Of a stretch of 12,463 bases of DNA, positions 7,206 to 12,463 are shown piece by piece. Under the pieces are notes generated by a model that saw nothing but the letters and a program-made list of their open reading frames with translations, was not told the origin of the DNA and did no database searches. Numbering within the stretch: the first letter of the stretch is position 1; each line of letters opens with the position of its first letter. The stretch lies in the NCBI GenBank assembly GCA_023260815.1, contig JALQUE010000444.1, positions 1-12,463 of the forward strand. The letters run 5' to 3'. The DNA is from Roseovarius sp. (lineage in GTDB: Bacteria > Pseudomonadota > Alphaproteobacteria > Rhodobacterales > Rhodobacteraceae). Position numbers and translations under genes: made by a program.

Positions 7206-7670
7206 TCATGTGCGGCCGTAGATCCCGACAAGTTCGGTGAAGTCGATGACATATGGCGCGGCAAGGGCCGAGATCTCTTGGCAGGTGGCGCCGGGGGCTG
7301 CGGAGGTGATGCGCTGCGACAGCGCGCTGAGGCGAAAATGATAGCTGTGGGGAGGATCGCCGCGCGGCGGACAGGGACCGGCATAGCCCGGCTTGCCGAA
7401 ATCGTTGATCGCCTGCTGAAATCCCGGCTCGAGGGTTTCGGCGCCAAATCCATCATGCAGGAAATCACGATCGGGCGCGATGCCCCAAGCGGCCCAGTGG
7501 CGAAAAAGACCCTGCGGCGCATCGGGATCGTCACAGACCATCAGAAGCTCGGCGGTGCCCTGCGGCACGCCCGTCCAGCGGAAAGCGGGCGACACGTTCT
7601 GTCCGTCGCAGGTAAAGCGTTGCGGGATGGTTTCGCCCGGATTGAAATCGGGACTGGTCAGCATGAGCAT
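7206..7670 (-). CDS. YbhB/YbcL family phosphatidylethanolamine-binding-like protein (PEBP)
   Basis: This 154-residue protein is the normal size for the bacterial Raf-kinase-inhibitor-like family. Family motifs are plain: CDGQNVSPAFRW (21-32), the ligand-site motif CDDPDAP (46-52), RHWAAWGI (57-64) and GPCPPRGDPPHSYHF (98-112) with the conserved His108. It has no signal peptide, so it is cytoplasmic. The biochemical role of bacterial members is poorly defined; they bind small anionic ligands. The frame runs 80 codons further upstream, but ATG at 7670 is chosen because the family homology begins there and GGAGG stands six bases before it. It is the first gene of a probable two-gene operon with the hibernation factor, and is divergent from the DUF2267 gene across a 189-base region with FNR-type boxes. 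Confidence 0.92.
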   Translation of the reverse strand: MLMLTSPDFNPGETIPQRFTCDGQNVSPAFRWTGVPQGTAELLMVCDDPDAPQGLFRHWAAWGIAPDRDFLHDGFGAETLEPGFQQAINDFGKPGYAGPCPPRGDPPHSYHFRLSALSQRITSAAPGATCQEISALAAPYVIDFTELVGIYGRT

Positions 7671-7729
7671 TGCAAACCTCCATGTCCGGTTGCCCGATCC
7701 AAGGATGCCAACGCGACAGGGGTGCTGCA

Positions 7730-7743
7730 TTGACAAGCCGCAA
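7730..7743. promoter_or_regulatory. Weak FNR/NnrR-like site, TTGAC-AAGC-CGCAA
   Basis: The TTG-N8-CAA frame with a four-base centre fits Crp/Fnr-superfamily sites, with 7/10 agreement to the FNR box. The CGCAA half equals the half-site reported for NnrR-type regulators. It is centred about 66 bases before the PEBP start, a distance similar to that of the better box upstream of the DUF2267 gene. Two direct copies of CGCGACAGG (7712-7720, 7752-7760) bracket it. It may be chance. Confidence 0.3.
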
Positions 7744-7788
7744 TGCTGCGTCGCGACAGGCGGCGGGTGATCGCGGTTTGAGGGCGGT

Positions 7789-7802
7789 TTGATGGCCGTC
7801 AA
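7789..7802. promoter_or_regulatory. FNR-type box, TTGAT-GGCC-GTCAA
   Basis: The site matches nine of ten bases of TTGAT-N4-ATCAA. It is centred at 7795.5, 64 bases before the DUF2267 ATG. If it acts as a class II FNR site at -41.5, transcription would start near 7837, and the -10 window would be 7825-7830, where a weak extended -10 (TGcGATGCT) is seen. It could also serve the divergent PEBP operon. Confidence 0.65.
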
Positions 7803-7859
7803 CGCATCGGCGGAGGTCTGCTGCGATGCTGCCTTTGAAGACAGCGGAGGACACAGGCG

Positions 7860-8282
7860 ATGAGCACGCAGGGTTTGGAAGTGATCGACCACACGGTGCA
7901 GGTGACCCATGAATGGATCAACGATCTGGCCGAGCGGCTGGACTGGGCCGACAAGCGACAGGTGTTGATGCTGTTGCGGTCCACCCTGACGGCGCTACGG
8001 GATCTGCTGAGCGTCAACGAGGCGGCGCAGGTGTCGGCGCAATTGCCCCTGCTGATCCGCGGGCTGTTCTATGAAAACTGGAAACCCGCAGTCACCGCAG
8101 AGCGCACCAGAGCGGCCTTTGTGGCGCGGGTGAGCGAACGGCTTGGGATGGATGCGGAATATCGCGGCGAGGAGGATATTACCGAGGTGTTCCGCCTGCT
8201 GAACGCGCGCATCTCGGAGGGCGAGGTCAGCGACATGCGCCAGTCTTTGCCGGCGGATATCCGCGCGCTCTGGCCCGGCTGA
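7860..8282 (+). CDS. DUF2267 domain protein
   Basis: This 140-residue, mostly helical protein has the features of the DUF2267 family: an N-terminal helix (EVIDHTVQVTHEWINDLAERL), the phrase DKRQVLMLLRSTLTALRDLLSVNEAAQVSAQLPLLIRGLFYENW built up over consecutive helices, and a C-terminal helical repeat with similar polarity (ITEVFRLLNARISEGEVSDMRQSLPADIRALW). The biochemical function of DUF2267 proteins is unknown; they often sit in stress clusters with universal stress proteins and low-oxygen genes, which agrees with the surroundings here. GGAGG lies nine bases before the ATG. A strong FNR-type box sits upstream at an activating distance. It has no partner gene downstream on its strand and ends at a hairpin before the convergent FnrL-like gene. 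Confidence 0.88.
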   Translation: MSTQGLEVIDHTVQVTHEWINDLAERLDWADKRQVLMLLRSTLTALRDLLSVNEAAQVSAQLPLLIRGLFYENWKPAVTAERTRAAFVARVSERLGMDAEYRGEEDITEVFRLLNARISEGEVSDMRQSLPADIRALWPG

Positions 8283-8306
8283 CGCGGCAACTGGCGCACG
8301 GAGGGT

Positions 8307-8335
8307 CCGGTGCGCCGCTGGCGGCGACGCACCGG
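8307..8335. terminator. Hairpin between DUF2267 gene and FnrL-like gene
   Basis: Arms CCGGTGCG and CGCACCGG form an 8-bp stem around a 13-base GC-rich loop that can itself pair (CGCC / GGCG). It lies in the 63-base gap between two convergent genes. There is no T-run. A bidirectional terminator role is inferred. Confidence 0.5.
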
Positions 8336-8345
8336 TCCGGGCCGG

Positions 8346-9119
8346 TCAGCCCACGGCGCGCTGCGGGTCTTCGACCAGCCCTTCGAGGGACGGCCCGGCC
8401 AGATCCCGGAGCCGGGCGTCGTCAAGCACTTCGATCAGATGCGGCGCACAGACATGCACAGCCCCCTGATCGGCCAGAGAATGCAGGCACCGGCAGAAGG
8501 TTTCGGGCGTCATGTCCAGCAAGCTGGCCAGATCCACACGACTGAGCCGAAGATTGAGCACCAGCCTGTCGCCGATGGTTTCGACATAGGCGTCGGCGGT
8601 ATCCTCGGTGGCGGAGCGAAACAGCAGATAAGCCGCCACCCGTTGCCGCGCGGTGCGCCCACGCAGAAGGCAGGTCCAGCTGCGCATCGCATCCATCTGC
8701 GCCAGCGTTGTCATCAGGTACCCATGTTCGAGCGAGGTTGAGCGCGACATCAGGTTTTCAAAGGTCCGGCGATTGAAGGTGCACAGGGTCGCATCTGTCG
8801 CCGCCTCGTAGGAAAAGCGCATTTCGGCCTCGAAGGCGCGCCCCACGATATCGCCGGGAAACAGCAGCCCAAGCACCTGCGTGTCGCCGTCTTCGGTCAT
8901 GAACACGGTCTTGACCACGCCCGAGGTCACGACCCCAAGGGTTGTCGCCGTGTCACCTTGCATGATGATGGATTGGCCGCGAGAGAATGTCGCCGTGCGC
9001 AAAAGGCGGCACATTTCGGTGCGCGTGTCGTTATCGACGTGGTCGCATAAAGATATTTTTCTAACGGGGCACTCGTTACACACGGATTGACTGATGTTCT
9101 GAAGCGATACAACGGTCAT
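8346..9119 (-). CDS. FNR/FnrL-type oxygen-responsive regulator
   Basis: This 257-residue member of the Crp/Fnr superfamily has an N-terminal motif C14-x2-C17-x7-C25, and Cys113 in the phrase TLCTF, at the place of the fourth cluster ligand (Cys122) of E. coli FNR. An oxygen-labile 4Fe-4S cluster is therefore likely. A beta-roll sensory domain spans about 40-130, with a long dimer helix at 130-165. The helix-turn-helix (192-216) is LSRVDLASLLDMTPETFCRCL. Glu206 and Arg210 correspond to the DNA-contacting Glu209 and Arg213 of FNR, while the usual Ser is Cys209. It probably reads TTGAT-type half-sites, such as the boxes upstream of its neighbours. The start ATG follows a G-rich GGGGGGTGAC ribosome site. 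It is divergent from the hybrid kinase across a roughly 300-base region. Confidence 0.88.
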   Translation of the reverse strand: MTVVSLQNISQSVCNECPVRKISLCDHVDNDTRTEMCRLLRTATFSRGQSIIMQGDTATTLGVVTSGVVKTVFMTEDGDTQVLGLLFPGDIVGRAFEAEMRFSYEAATDATLCTFNRRTFENLMSRSTSLEHGYLMTTLAQMDAMRSWTCLLRGRTARQRVAAYLLFRSATEDTADAYVETIGDRLVLNLRLSRVDLASLLDMTPETFCRCLHSLADQGAVHVCAPHLIEVLDDARLRDLAGPSLEGLVEDPQRAVG

Positions 9120-9417
9120 GTCACCCCCCTACCAAGCAATGGGCGCCGCTGGCTGTCTGACGGGCAAGATCGGGTTGCAGCCCGGAGCCCGGCAGACCAC
9201 GCGTCGCGCCAGTGAACATTAACGGCCCGGTGGGATGGCGTAGCTGTCAAACCTCCTGTTTTGCATGGCAAGATACCACCCCCAATGGACCAGACTTGAT
9301 TGAACTGCGGAATCATAAAGAATTCAAAAACAGAAATGTGTAGAATTGTGCGCGATCAAAGCCTACCCATGTAGAACGGACAGGTTTGCAGACTTCTCAA
9401 AGTGGCGATGCGACAGC
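9120..9417. other. Divergent intergenic region between FnrL-like gene and hybrid kinase
   Basis: No credible gene is seen here; a 66-codon minus-strand frame has no homology features. The right half (about 9296-9346) is AT-rich for this window. It contains TGATT-N9-AATCA (9297-9315), a possible pair TTGAAC (9300) and TTCAAA (9323) with 17-base spacing, and TAGAAT (9341). A short inverted repeat, TTGC-ATG-GCAA, lies at 9261-9271. It probably holds both divergent promoters. Confidence 0.5.
9346..9359. promoter_or_regulatory. Possible FNR-type site, TTGTG-CGCG-ATCAA
   Basis: Eight of ten bases match the FNR consensus with exact half-site spacing. It lies 59 bases before the kinase ATG at 9418 and overlaps a TAGAAT sequence that could be a -10 element, so it might repress or be neutral rather than activate. 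The TTG of the site is also the first possible (non-ATG) start of the kinase frame. Confidence 0.38.
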
Positions 9418-11463
9418 ATGGATGAGGACCGACACTCGGCACCCGACGCGACGCAAGATGACAGCTGGGGTCGTCTGCCCCATGCGTCTGCGGCTCAGCT
9501 GTTCGGGTTCATCCAGCAGGCGCCCGTGGCGCTGGCTGTGTTTGATCGCAAGATGAGATACCTTGCGCATAGTCGGCGCTGGTCCGAAGATCACGGTCTG
9601 GGCGACGCCGATCTGCGCGGTCAGTGTCATTATGACGTGTTCGACACGGTGCCCGATGCCTGGGGCCGCGCCCATGACCGGGCATTGGCCGGAGAAGGCG
9701 TTGCCAAGACGGAAGACTGGATTGTCCATGCCGATGGGCGGGTCCAATGGCTGAGTTGGGACGTTTTGCCGTGGTATGACGCGCCGGGCCTGCCGGCGGG
9801 CGTGATGATCTTCACGCAGGATATCACGGACAGCAAACGGACCGAACACTCGCTGCGCGAAAGCGAGGCGCGACTGAGGCTGGCGGCGGAGGCCGCGCGT
9901 TTCGGCATGTTCGACATCGATCTGGCGGCGGGTGTGGCGCATTGGTCCAAGGAGGCGCTGGCGCTGCTTGGCCTGCCGGAAGAGGCGCGCCCGGTCAGTC
10001 TGGAAGATCTCAAGCCCATCCTGGATCCCGGCAGCCTGAAGGCGTTGCGCGGCGTGCTGCGCAACGCGCTGAGGCCGGGATCGGGTGGGGGGCTGATGCA
10101 GCAGGTGCGCTTGCCGGGCACAGGGGCCGAGGATCGCTGGCTGCAATTTCACGGGCAGGTCGCCTTTGCCGGTCAGGGCGCAGACCGAAAGGCCGGGCGC
10201 ATCCGGGGCATGATCCTTGATGTGACCGAGGCGCGGCGCATGGAGCAGCGGTTGTCACATGCCGAACGGGTCGATTCGGTCGGGCGGCTGGCCAGTGGCA
10301 TCGCGCATGATTCAAACAACCTTTTGACGGTGATCCTGTCCAATCTGGAACTGGCGCTGGCGCGGACCGATGATCCGGACATACGGCAAATGATCGGCAC
10401 CGCGGTGAACGCGGCGCAGGTCAATGCGGGGTTCAACCGGCGGCTTTTGTCATTGACCGGCACCCGCACCGACGCCGCAAGCGTGGTGCGGATCGGGGCA
10501 CATCTGTCGGCGATGCGGCAGCTTCTGAGCCATGCCATCGGCGACCGGATCGATCTGAACATCGCGCCGGATGACGGGGTATGGCCGGTGCGCGCCGATC
10601 CCGGCGATCTGGACAGTGCGCTGCTGAACCTGGCGCTGAACGCACGCGATGCCATGCCCGAGGGCGGAACACTGAGCATTGTGGCGGGGAATGTCACACT
10701 GGACGCGGCGCAGGCGGGATGTATGGGGCCGCAGGCGCGGGATGGCGCGTTCGTGCGCATCGCCGTTGGCGACACCGGAACAGGCATGCCGCCCGACATC
10801 GCGGCACAGGCGATGGAGCCGTTTTTCACCACCAAGCCCAAAGGCCGGGGCACCGGGCTGGGCCTGACCAGCACGGCCTCGTTCGTCAGTCGGCTGAATG
10901 GGTTCATGACGATCGACAGCACGCCGCCGCACGGCACCGAGATCGCGCTTTATCTGCCAAGCGAGACCGGCGACAGGCACAGCGCGGGCACGGGCACGGG
11001 CAGCGGCACAGACACGGGCACAGATAATGGCACAGGCCTGCAAGCGGATCTGGCGCATGGCGATGGAGAGGTCGTGCTGCTGGTCGAGGACAACCGCGAG
11101 GTCCGCGAGGCGGGCATCAAGCGGCTGGAAATTCTGGGCTATGTCGTGATCGACGCGCGCGACGCGACCGAGGCTCTGGCGGTGCTGGCGCGCGGTGAGC
11201 CGGTGGATCTGGTGTTTTCGGATGTCGTGATGCCGGGTGCGATCAGCGGGTTGGACCTTCTGCATCGGGTGACGCAGGACTATCCCGGTATCGCGGTTCT
11301 GCTGACCACCGCGCATGCCACGGCGATGTGGCGCAACGATACGACCATGGGCACAAACAGCGTGGACATCCTGCCCAAGCCGCACACGATCAATGATCTT
11401 GCACAGGCGCTGCGTCGTGCGCTTGACCGTCGGCCCCCTCTTCGGGAACAACCTCGCCGGTGA
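9418..11463 (+). CDS. Hybrid sensor histidine kinase: PAS-PAS-HisKA-HATPase-receiver
   Basis: This 681-residue protein has no membrane segment and is probably cytoplasmic. Domain order from the ATG is: PAS 1 (about 27-140, AHSRRWSEDHGL...HYDVF...DITDSK), PAS 2 (about 148-275), HisKA with the phospho-acceptor His297 in GIAHDSNNLL, HATPase with an N-box (NLALNARDAMPEGG, around 404-417), a G1 box DTGTG (from Asp452) and a G2 box GTGLGL (478-483), a Gly/Thr/Ser linker (about 524-540), and a receiver domain (551-666) with Asp602 (FSDVVMPG) and Lys654 (LPKPH). The H-box has Ser where Phe is usual (HDFNN). The start is ATG at 9418; the frame is open to a TTG at 9346, which lies in a putative operator. 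The last 24 codons overlap the convergent response regulator gene. The signal is unknown; PAS domains with an FnrL neighbour make redox or energy sensing possible. Confidence 0.9.
   Translation: MDEDRHSAPDATQDDSWGRLPHASAAQLFGFIQQAPVALAVFDRKMRYLAHSRRWSEDHGLGDADLRGQCHYDVFDTVPDAWGRAHDRALAGEGVAKTEDWIVHADGRVQWLSWDVLPWYDAPGLPAGVMIFTQDITDSKRTEHSLRESEARLRLAAEAARFGMFDIDLAAGVAHWSKEALALLGLPEEARPVSLEDLKPILDPGSLKALRGVLRNALRPGSGGGLMQQVRLPGTGAEDRWLQFHGQVAFAGQGADRKAGRIRGMILDVTEARRMEQRLSHAERVDSVGRLASGIAHDSNNLLTVILSNLELALARTDDPDIRQMIGTAVNAAQVNAGFNRRLLSLTGTRTDAASVVRIGAHLSAMRQLLSHAIGDRIDLNIAPDDGVWPVRADPGDLDSALLNLALNARDAMPEGGTLSIVAGNVTLDAAQAGCMGPQARDGAFVRIAVGDTGTGMPPDIAAQAMEPFFTTKPKGRGTGLGLTSTASFVSRLNGFMTIDSTPPHGTEIALYLPSETGDRHSAGTGTGSGTDTGTDNGTGLQADLAHGDGEVVLLVEDNREVREAGIKRLEILGYVVIDARDATEALAVLARGEPVDLVFSDVVMPGAISGLDLLHRVTQDYPGIAVLLTTAHATAMWRNDTTMGTNSVDILPKPHTINDLAQALRRALDRRPPLREQPRR
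10987..11037 (+). repeat. Gly-Thr/Ser/Asp hexanucleotide repeat in kinase linker
   Basis: Seventeen codons of alternating GGC or GAC/GAT with ACG, ACA, AGC or AAT form a flexible linker between the kinase core and its receiver. The unit closely resembles the repeat at 5200-5235 in another regulator. Confidence 0.8.
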
Positions 11464-12187
11464 ACACGTAGCCCACGCCACGCACCGAGCGGATCAGCAG
11501 CGGTTCTTCATGGCCGGGGTCGATCTTGCGGCGCAGCCGGGCCACATGGCCGTCGATTGTCCGGTCGAGCGGAGACCACGCCTGACCACGCAGGGTCAGC
11601 GAAATCTCATCACGGCTGAGGACGCGACCGGGATGACGAATGAACAGTTCGAGAAGGCGCAGTTCGGTTTCTGTCAGGTCGATGTGACGGCCATCGCGCT
11701 TGCGCACAAAGCGGCGCCGCGTGTCGAACACGCAATGGTCGAAATCCAGCATCTGCAGCGTCTCGGTGCCGGTGCTGGCCGACGCCTCAAGCTCGTAGCG
11801 GCGCAGAACGGCGTTGATGCGCATCGCGATCTCGGAGAAGTGGAACGGTTTGGTGATATAGTCGTCTGCGCCGTTTTCCAGCCCGCGCACCCTGTCCTGC
11901 GGATCACCGAGGGCCGTGACGATGATGATCGGCACATTGCGCAGCTCACGCAGGTCGCGGGCCAGATCAAGCCCGTCATCAGACCCAAGGCACAGATCCA
12001 GCGTCACCAGATCGACGGGGTGGCGGCGGATCATGTCGAGCGCCTTGTTGCGGCTATCGGCTTCGATCACGCCAAAGCCCTGATCCTGCAACCCGCAGCG
12101 GAGGGACGCCCGAACATCACGCTCGTCTTCCACCACAAGCACGGTCTTGCCGGTCTGATCTGCGAACAAGCTGCGCCCCCGTGACAT
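11390..12187 (-). CDS. OmpR/PhoB-family response regulator
   Basis: This protein has 265 residues. The receiver domain occupies about 14-130, with acidic pair Glu20-Asp21, phospho-acceptor Asp64 (VTLDLCL), Thr91 (IIIVTALGD) and Lys113 (YITKPF). A winged-helix DNA-binding domain covers about 145-243 (LTETELRLLELFIRHPGRVLSR..., SPLDRTIDGHVARLRRKI, RSVRGVGYVFTG). A hydrophilic tail of about 20 residues follows the wing. The ATG at 12187 is the first Met before the receiver. Its ribosome site is poor, and TTG at residue 7, preceded by GGGGG, is an alternative. The frame stays open to the window edge through a non-homologous stretch and an RNase fragment, which is not counted as part of this protein. 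It is convergent with the hybrid kinase, overlaps it by 74 bases, and is its likely partner. Confidence 0.92.
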   Translation of the reverse strand: MSRGRSLFADQTGKTVLVVEDERDVRASLRCGLQDQGFGVIEADSRNKALDMIRRHPVDLVTLDLCLGSDDGLDLARDLRELRNVPIIIVTALGDPQDRVRGLENGADDYITKPFHFSEIAMRINAVLRRYELEASASTGTETLQMLDFDHCVFDTRRRFVRKRDGRHIDLTETELRLLELFIRHPGRVLSRDEISLTLRGQAWSPLDRTIDGHVARLRRKIDPGHEEPLLIRSVRGVGYVFTGEVVPEEGADGQAHDAAPVQDH

Positions 12188-12307
12188 TGGAAATGTACAG
12201 GGCAAGCAAAGCAGCGATGACACGGTTTTGCAATATTTTTGACTTTTTTGCGAAAATGACGCTACGGCGCGCAGGACAACCAGAGACCCGGCAAGCCCCC
12301 GGACAAG
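12188..12307 (-). promoter_or_regulatory. Upstream region of the response regulator
   Basis: The sequence between the RNase remnant and the response regulator ATG includes a distinctly AT-rich stretch (12220-12258, with runs of T and A) that contrasts with the GC-rich surroundings and probably holds the promoter. A TATTGC -10-like element occurs on the minus strand, but no convincing -35 could be assigned. Confidence 0.35.
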
Positions 12308-12326
12308 GCCAGCGCGGGCCTGCCGG
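12288..12326 (-). other. Imperfect palindrome at the end of the RNase homology
   Basis: Arms CCGGCAGGCCC and GGGCTTGCCGG (minus strand) form an 11-bp stem, including one G-U pair in RNA, with a 17-base loop. It straddles the point where recognisable RNase coding ends, upstream of the response regulator. It could terminate transcripts arriving from the right, though no U-run follows. Confidence 0.4.
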
Positions 12327-12463
12327 CGGTTGAGGTGCTCGACCTCGATTTCCTGGATGTACGCACTGTCAGGCAGCATGACACCGCAAAGGTCCCGGGT
12401 CGCCGGGATGGCGTGGACCGGCCCCTTGAAACCGTCGCGCACCAGCTTCGGAAGCAGGCCCGA
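12308..12463 (-). pseudogene. Fragment of an MBL-fold (beta-CASP type) RNA-processing hydrolase
   Basis: The minus strand, read from the window edge, encodes SGLLPKLVRDGFKGPVHAIP followed by ATRDLCGVMLPDSAYIQE and EVEHLNRR. This matches the region just after the HxHxDH metal motif of MBL-fold RNase/CPSF-like hydrolases (DHSG.LP.L...GF.G.I..TPAT.DL...ML.DSA.IQE...E..NRR). After about NRRQARAG the protein no longer resembles the family, and neither of the other two frames restores it. The beta-CASP half and C-terminus are missing. The N-terminal metal-binding part would lie outside the window. The frame continues open into the response regulator, probably by chance. The protein appears truncated; a frameshift at the same place cannot be fully excluded. 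Intact homologues often sit in low-oxygen stress clusters. Confidence 0.7.

Noticed and set aside
7730..7735. TTGACA as a sigma-70 -35 element on the + strand
   Set aside because: No acceptable -10 lies 16-18 bases downstream, and it is about 125 bases from the + strand start. It fits better as part of the FNR-like site.
7206..7910. The longer 234-codon start for the PEBP protein
   Set aside because: The extra 80 residues have no homology features, cover the divergent promoter with FNR-type boxes, and a good ribosome site precedes ATG at 7670.
8881..9090. A + strand frame of 69 codons opposite the FnrL-like gene
   Set aside because: It is antisense to the cysteine motif and sensory domain of a clear Crp/Fnr protein and has no features of its own.
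9116..9316. A 66-codon minus-strand frame in the divergent intergenic region
   Set aside because: No ribosome site, motif or plausible composition; it overlaps the FnrL-like start.
10450..11481. A 343-codon minus-strand frame opposite the hybrid kinase
   Set aside because: The + strand has complete PAS, HisKA, HATPase and receiver motifs; the opposite frame is a shadow.

Overview
The window is about 12.5 kb of GC-rich DNA that reads like an alphaproteobacterial chromosome, most likely Rhodobacterales. The reasons are the tamA-tamB gene pair with touching stop and start codons, an FnrL-type regulator with a C-x2-C-x7-C motif, and the general protein composition. This assignment is inference from gene content. 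No rRNA, tRNA, CRISPR array, insertion sequence or integrase was found.

Left block (1-4405, + strand): the 3' end of tamA (Omp85 beta-barrel) and complete tamB, together the translocation and assembly module of the outer membrane. A 13-bp hairpin at 4435-4469 separates this core block from the rest.

Middle block (4485-9119) looks like a low-oxygen or stress-survival cluster of small operons. On the minus strand, a dodecin is followed by a glycine-zipper lipoprotein. Divergent from them, on the + strand, are a Crp/Fnr-type regulator and a two-helix membrane protein. Next come, on the minus strand, a PEBP (YbhB/YbcL) protein followed by a ribosome hibernation factor carrying a C-terminal cold-shock-like domain. 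Divergent from those is a DUF2267 protein on the + strand, and then a minus-strand FnrL-like regulator with four candidate Fe-S cysteines. Both divergent promoter regions of this block carry a 9/10 match to the FNR box TTGAT-N4-ATCAA (5093-5106 and 7789-7802). Weaker variants lie at 7730-7743 and 9346-9359. The simplest reading is that the FnrL-like protein, or another FNR of the cell, switches these operons on when oxygen falls. That would supply ribosome hibernation, flavin storage and envelope proteins together.

Right block (9418-12463): a PAS-PAS hybrid histidine kinase (+) and an OmpR-type response regulator (-) face each other and overlap tail-to-tail by 74 bp. Behind the response regulator, at the window edge, lies a fragment of an MBL-fold (beta-CASP type) RNase. 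Its similarity stops abruptly at an imperfect palindrome, and the reading frame then stays open into the response regulator. This suggests a rearrangement boundary at the right side of the cluster.

The points most worth a second look are the shared FNR-type boxes, the hibernation factor/cold-shock fusion, the overlapping kinase/regulator pair, the RNase remnant, and Gly-Thr hexanucleotide repeats that occur in two separate regulatory genes.
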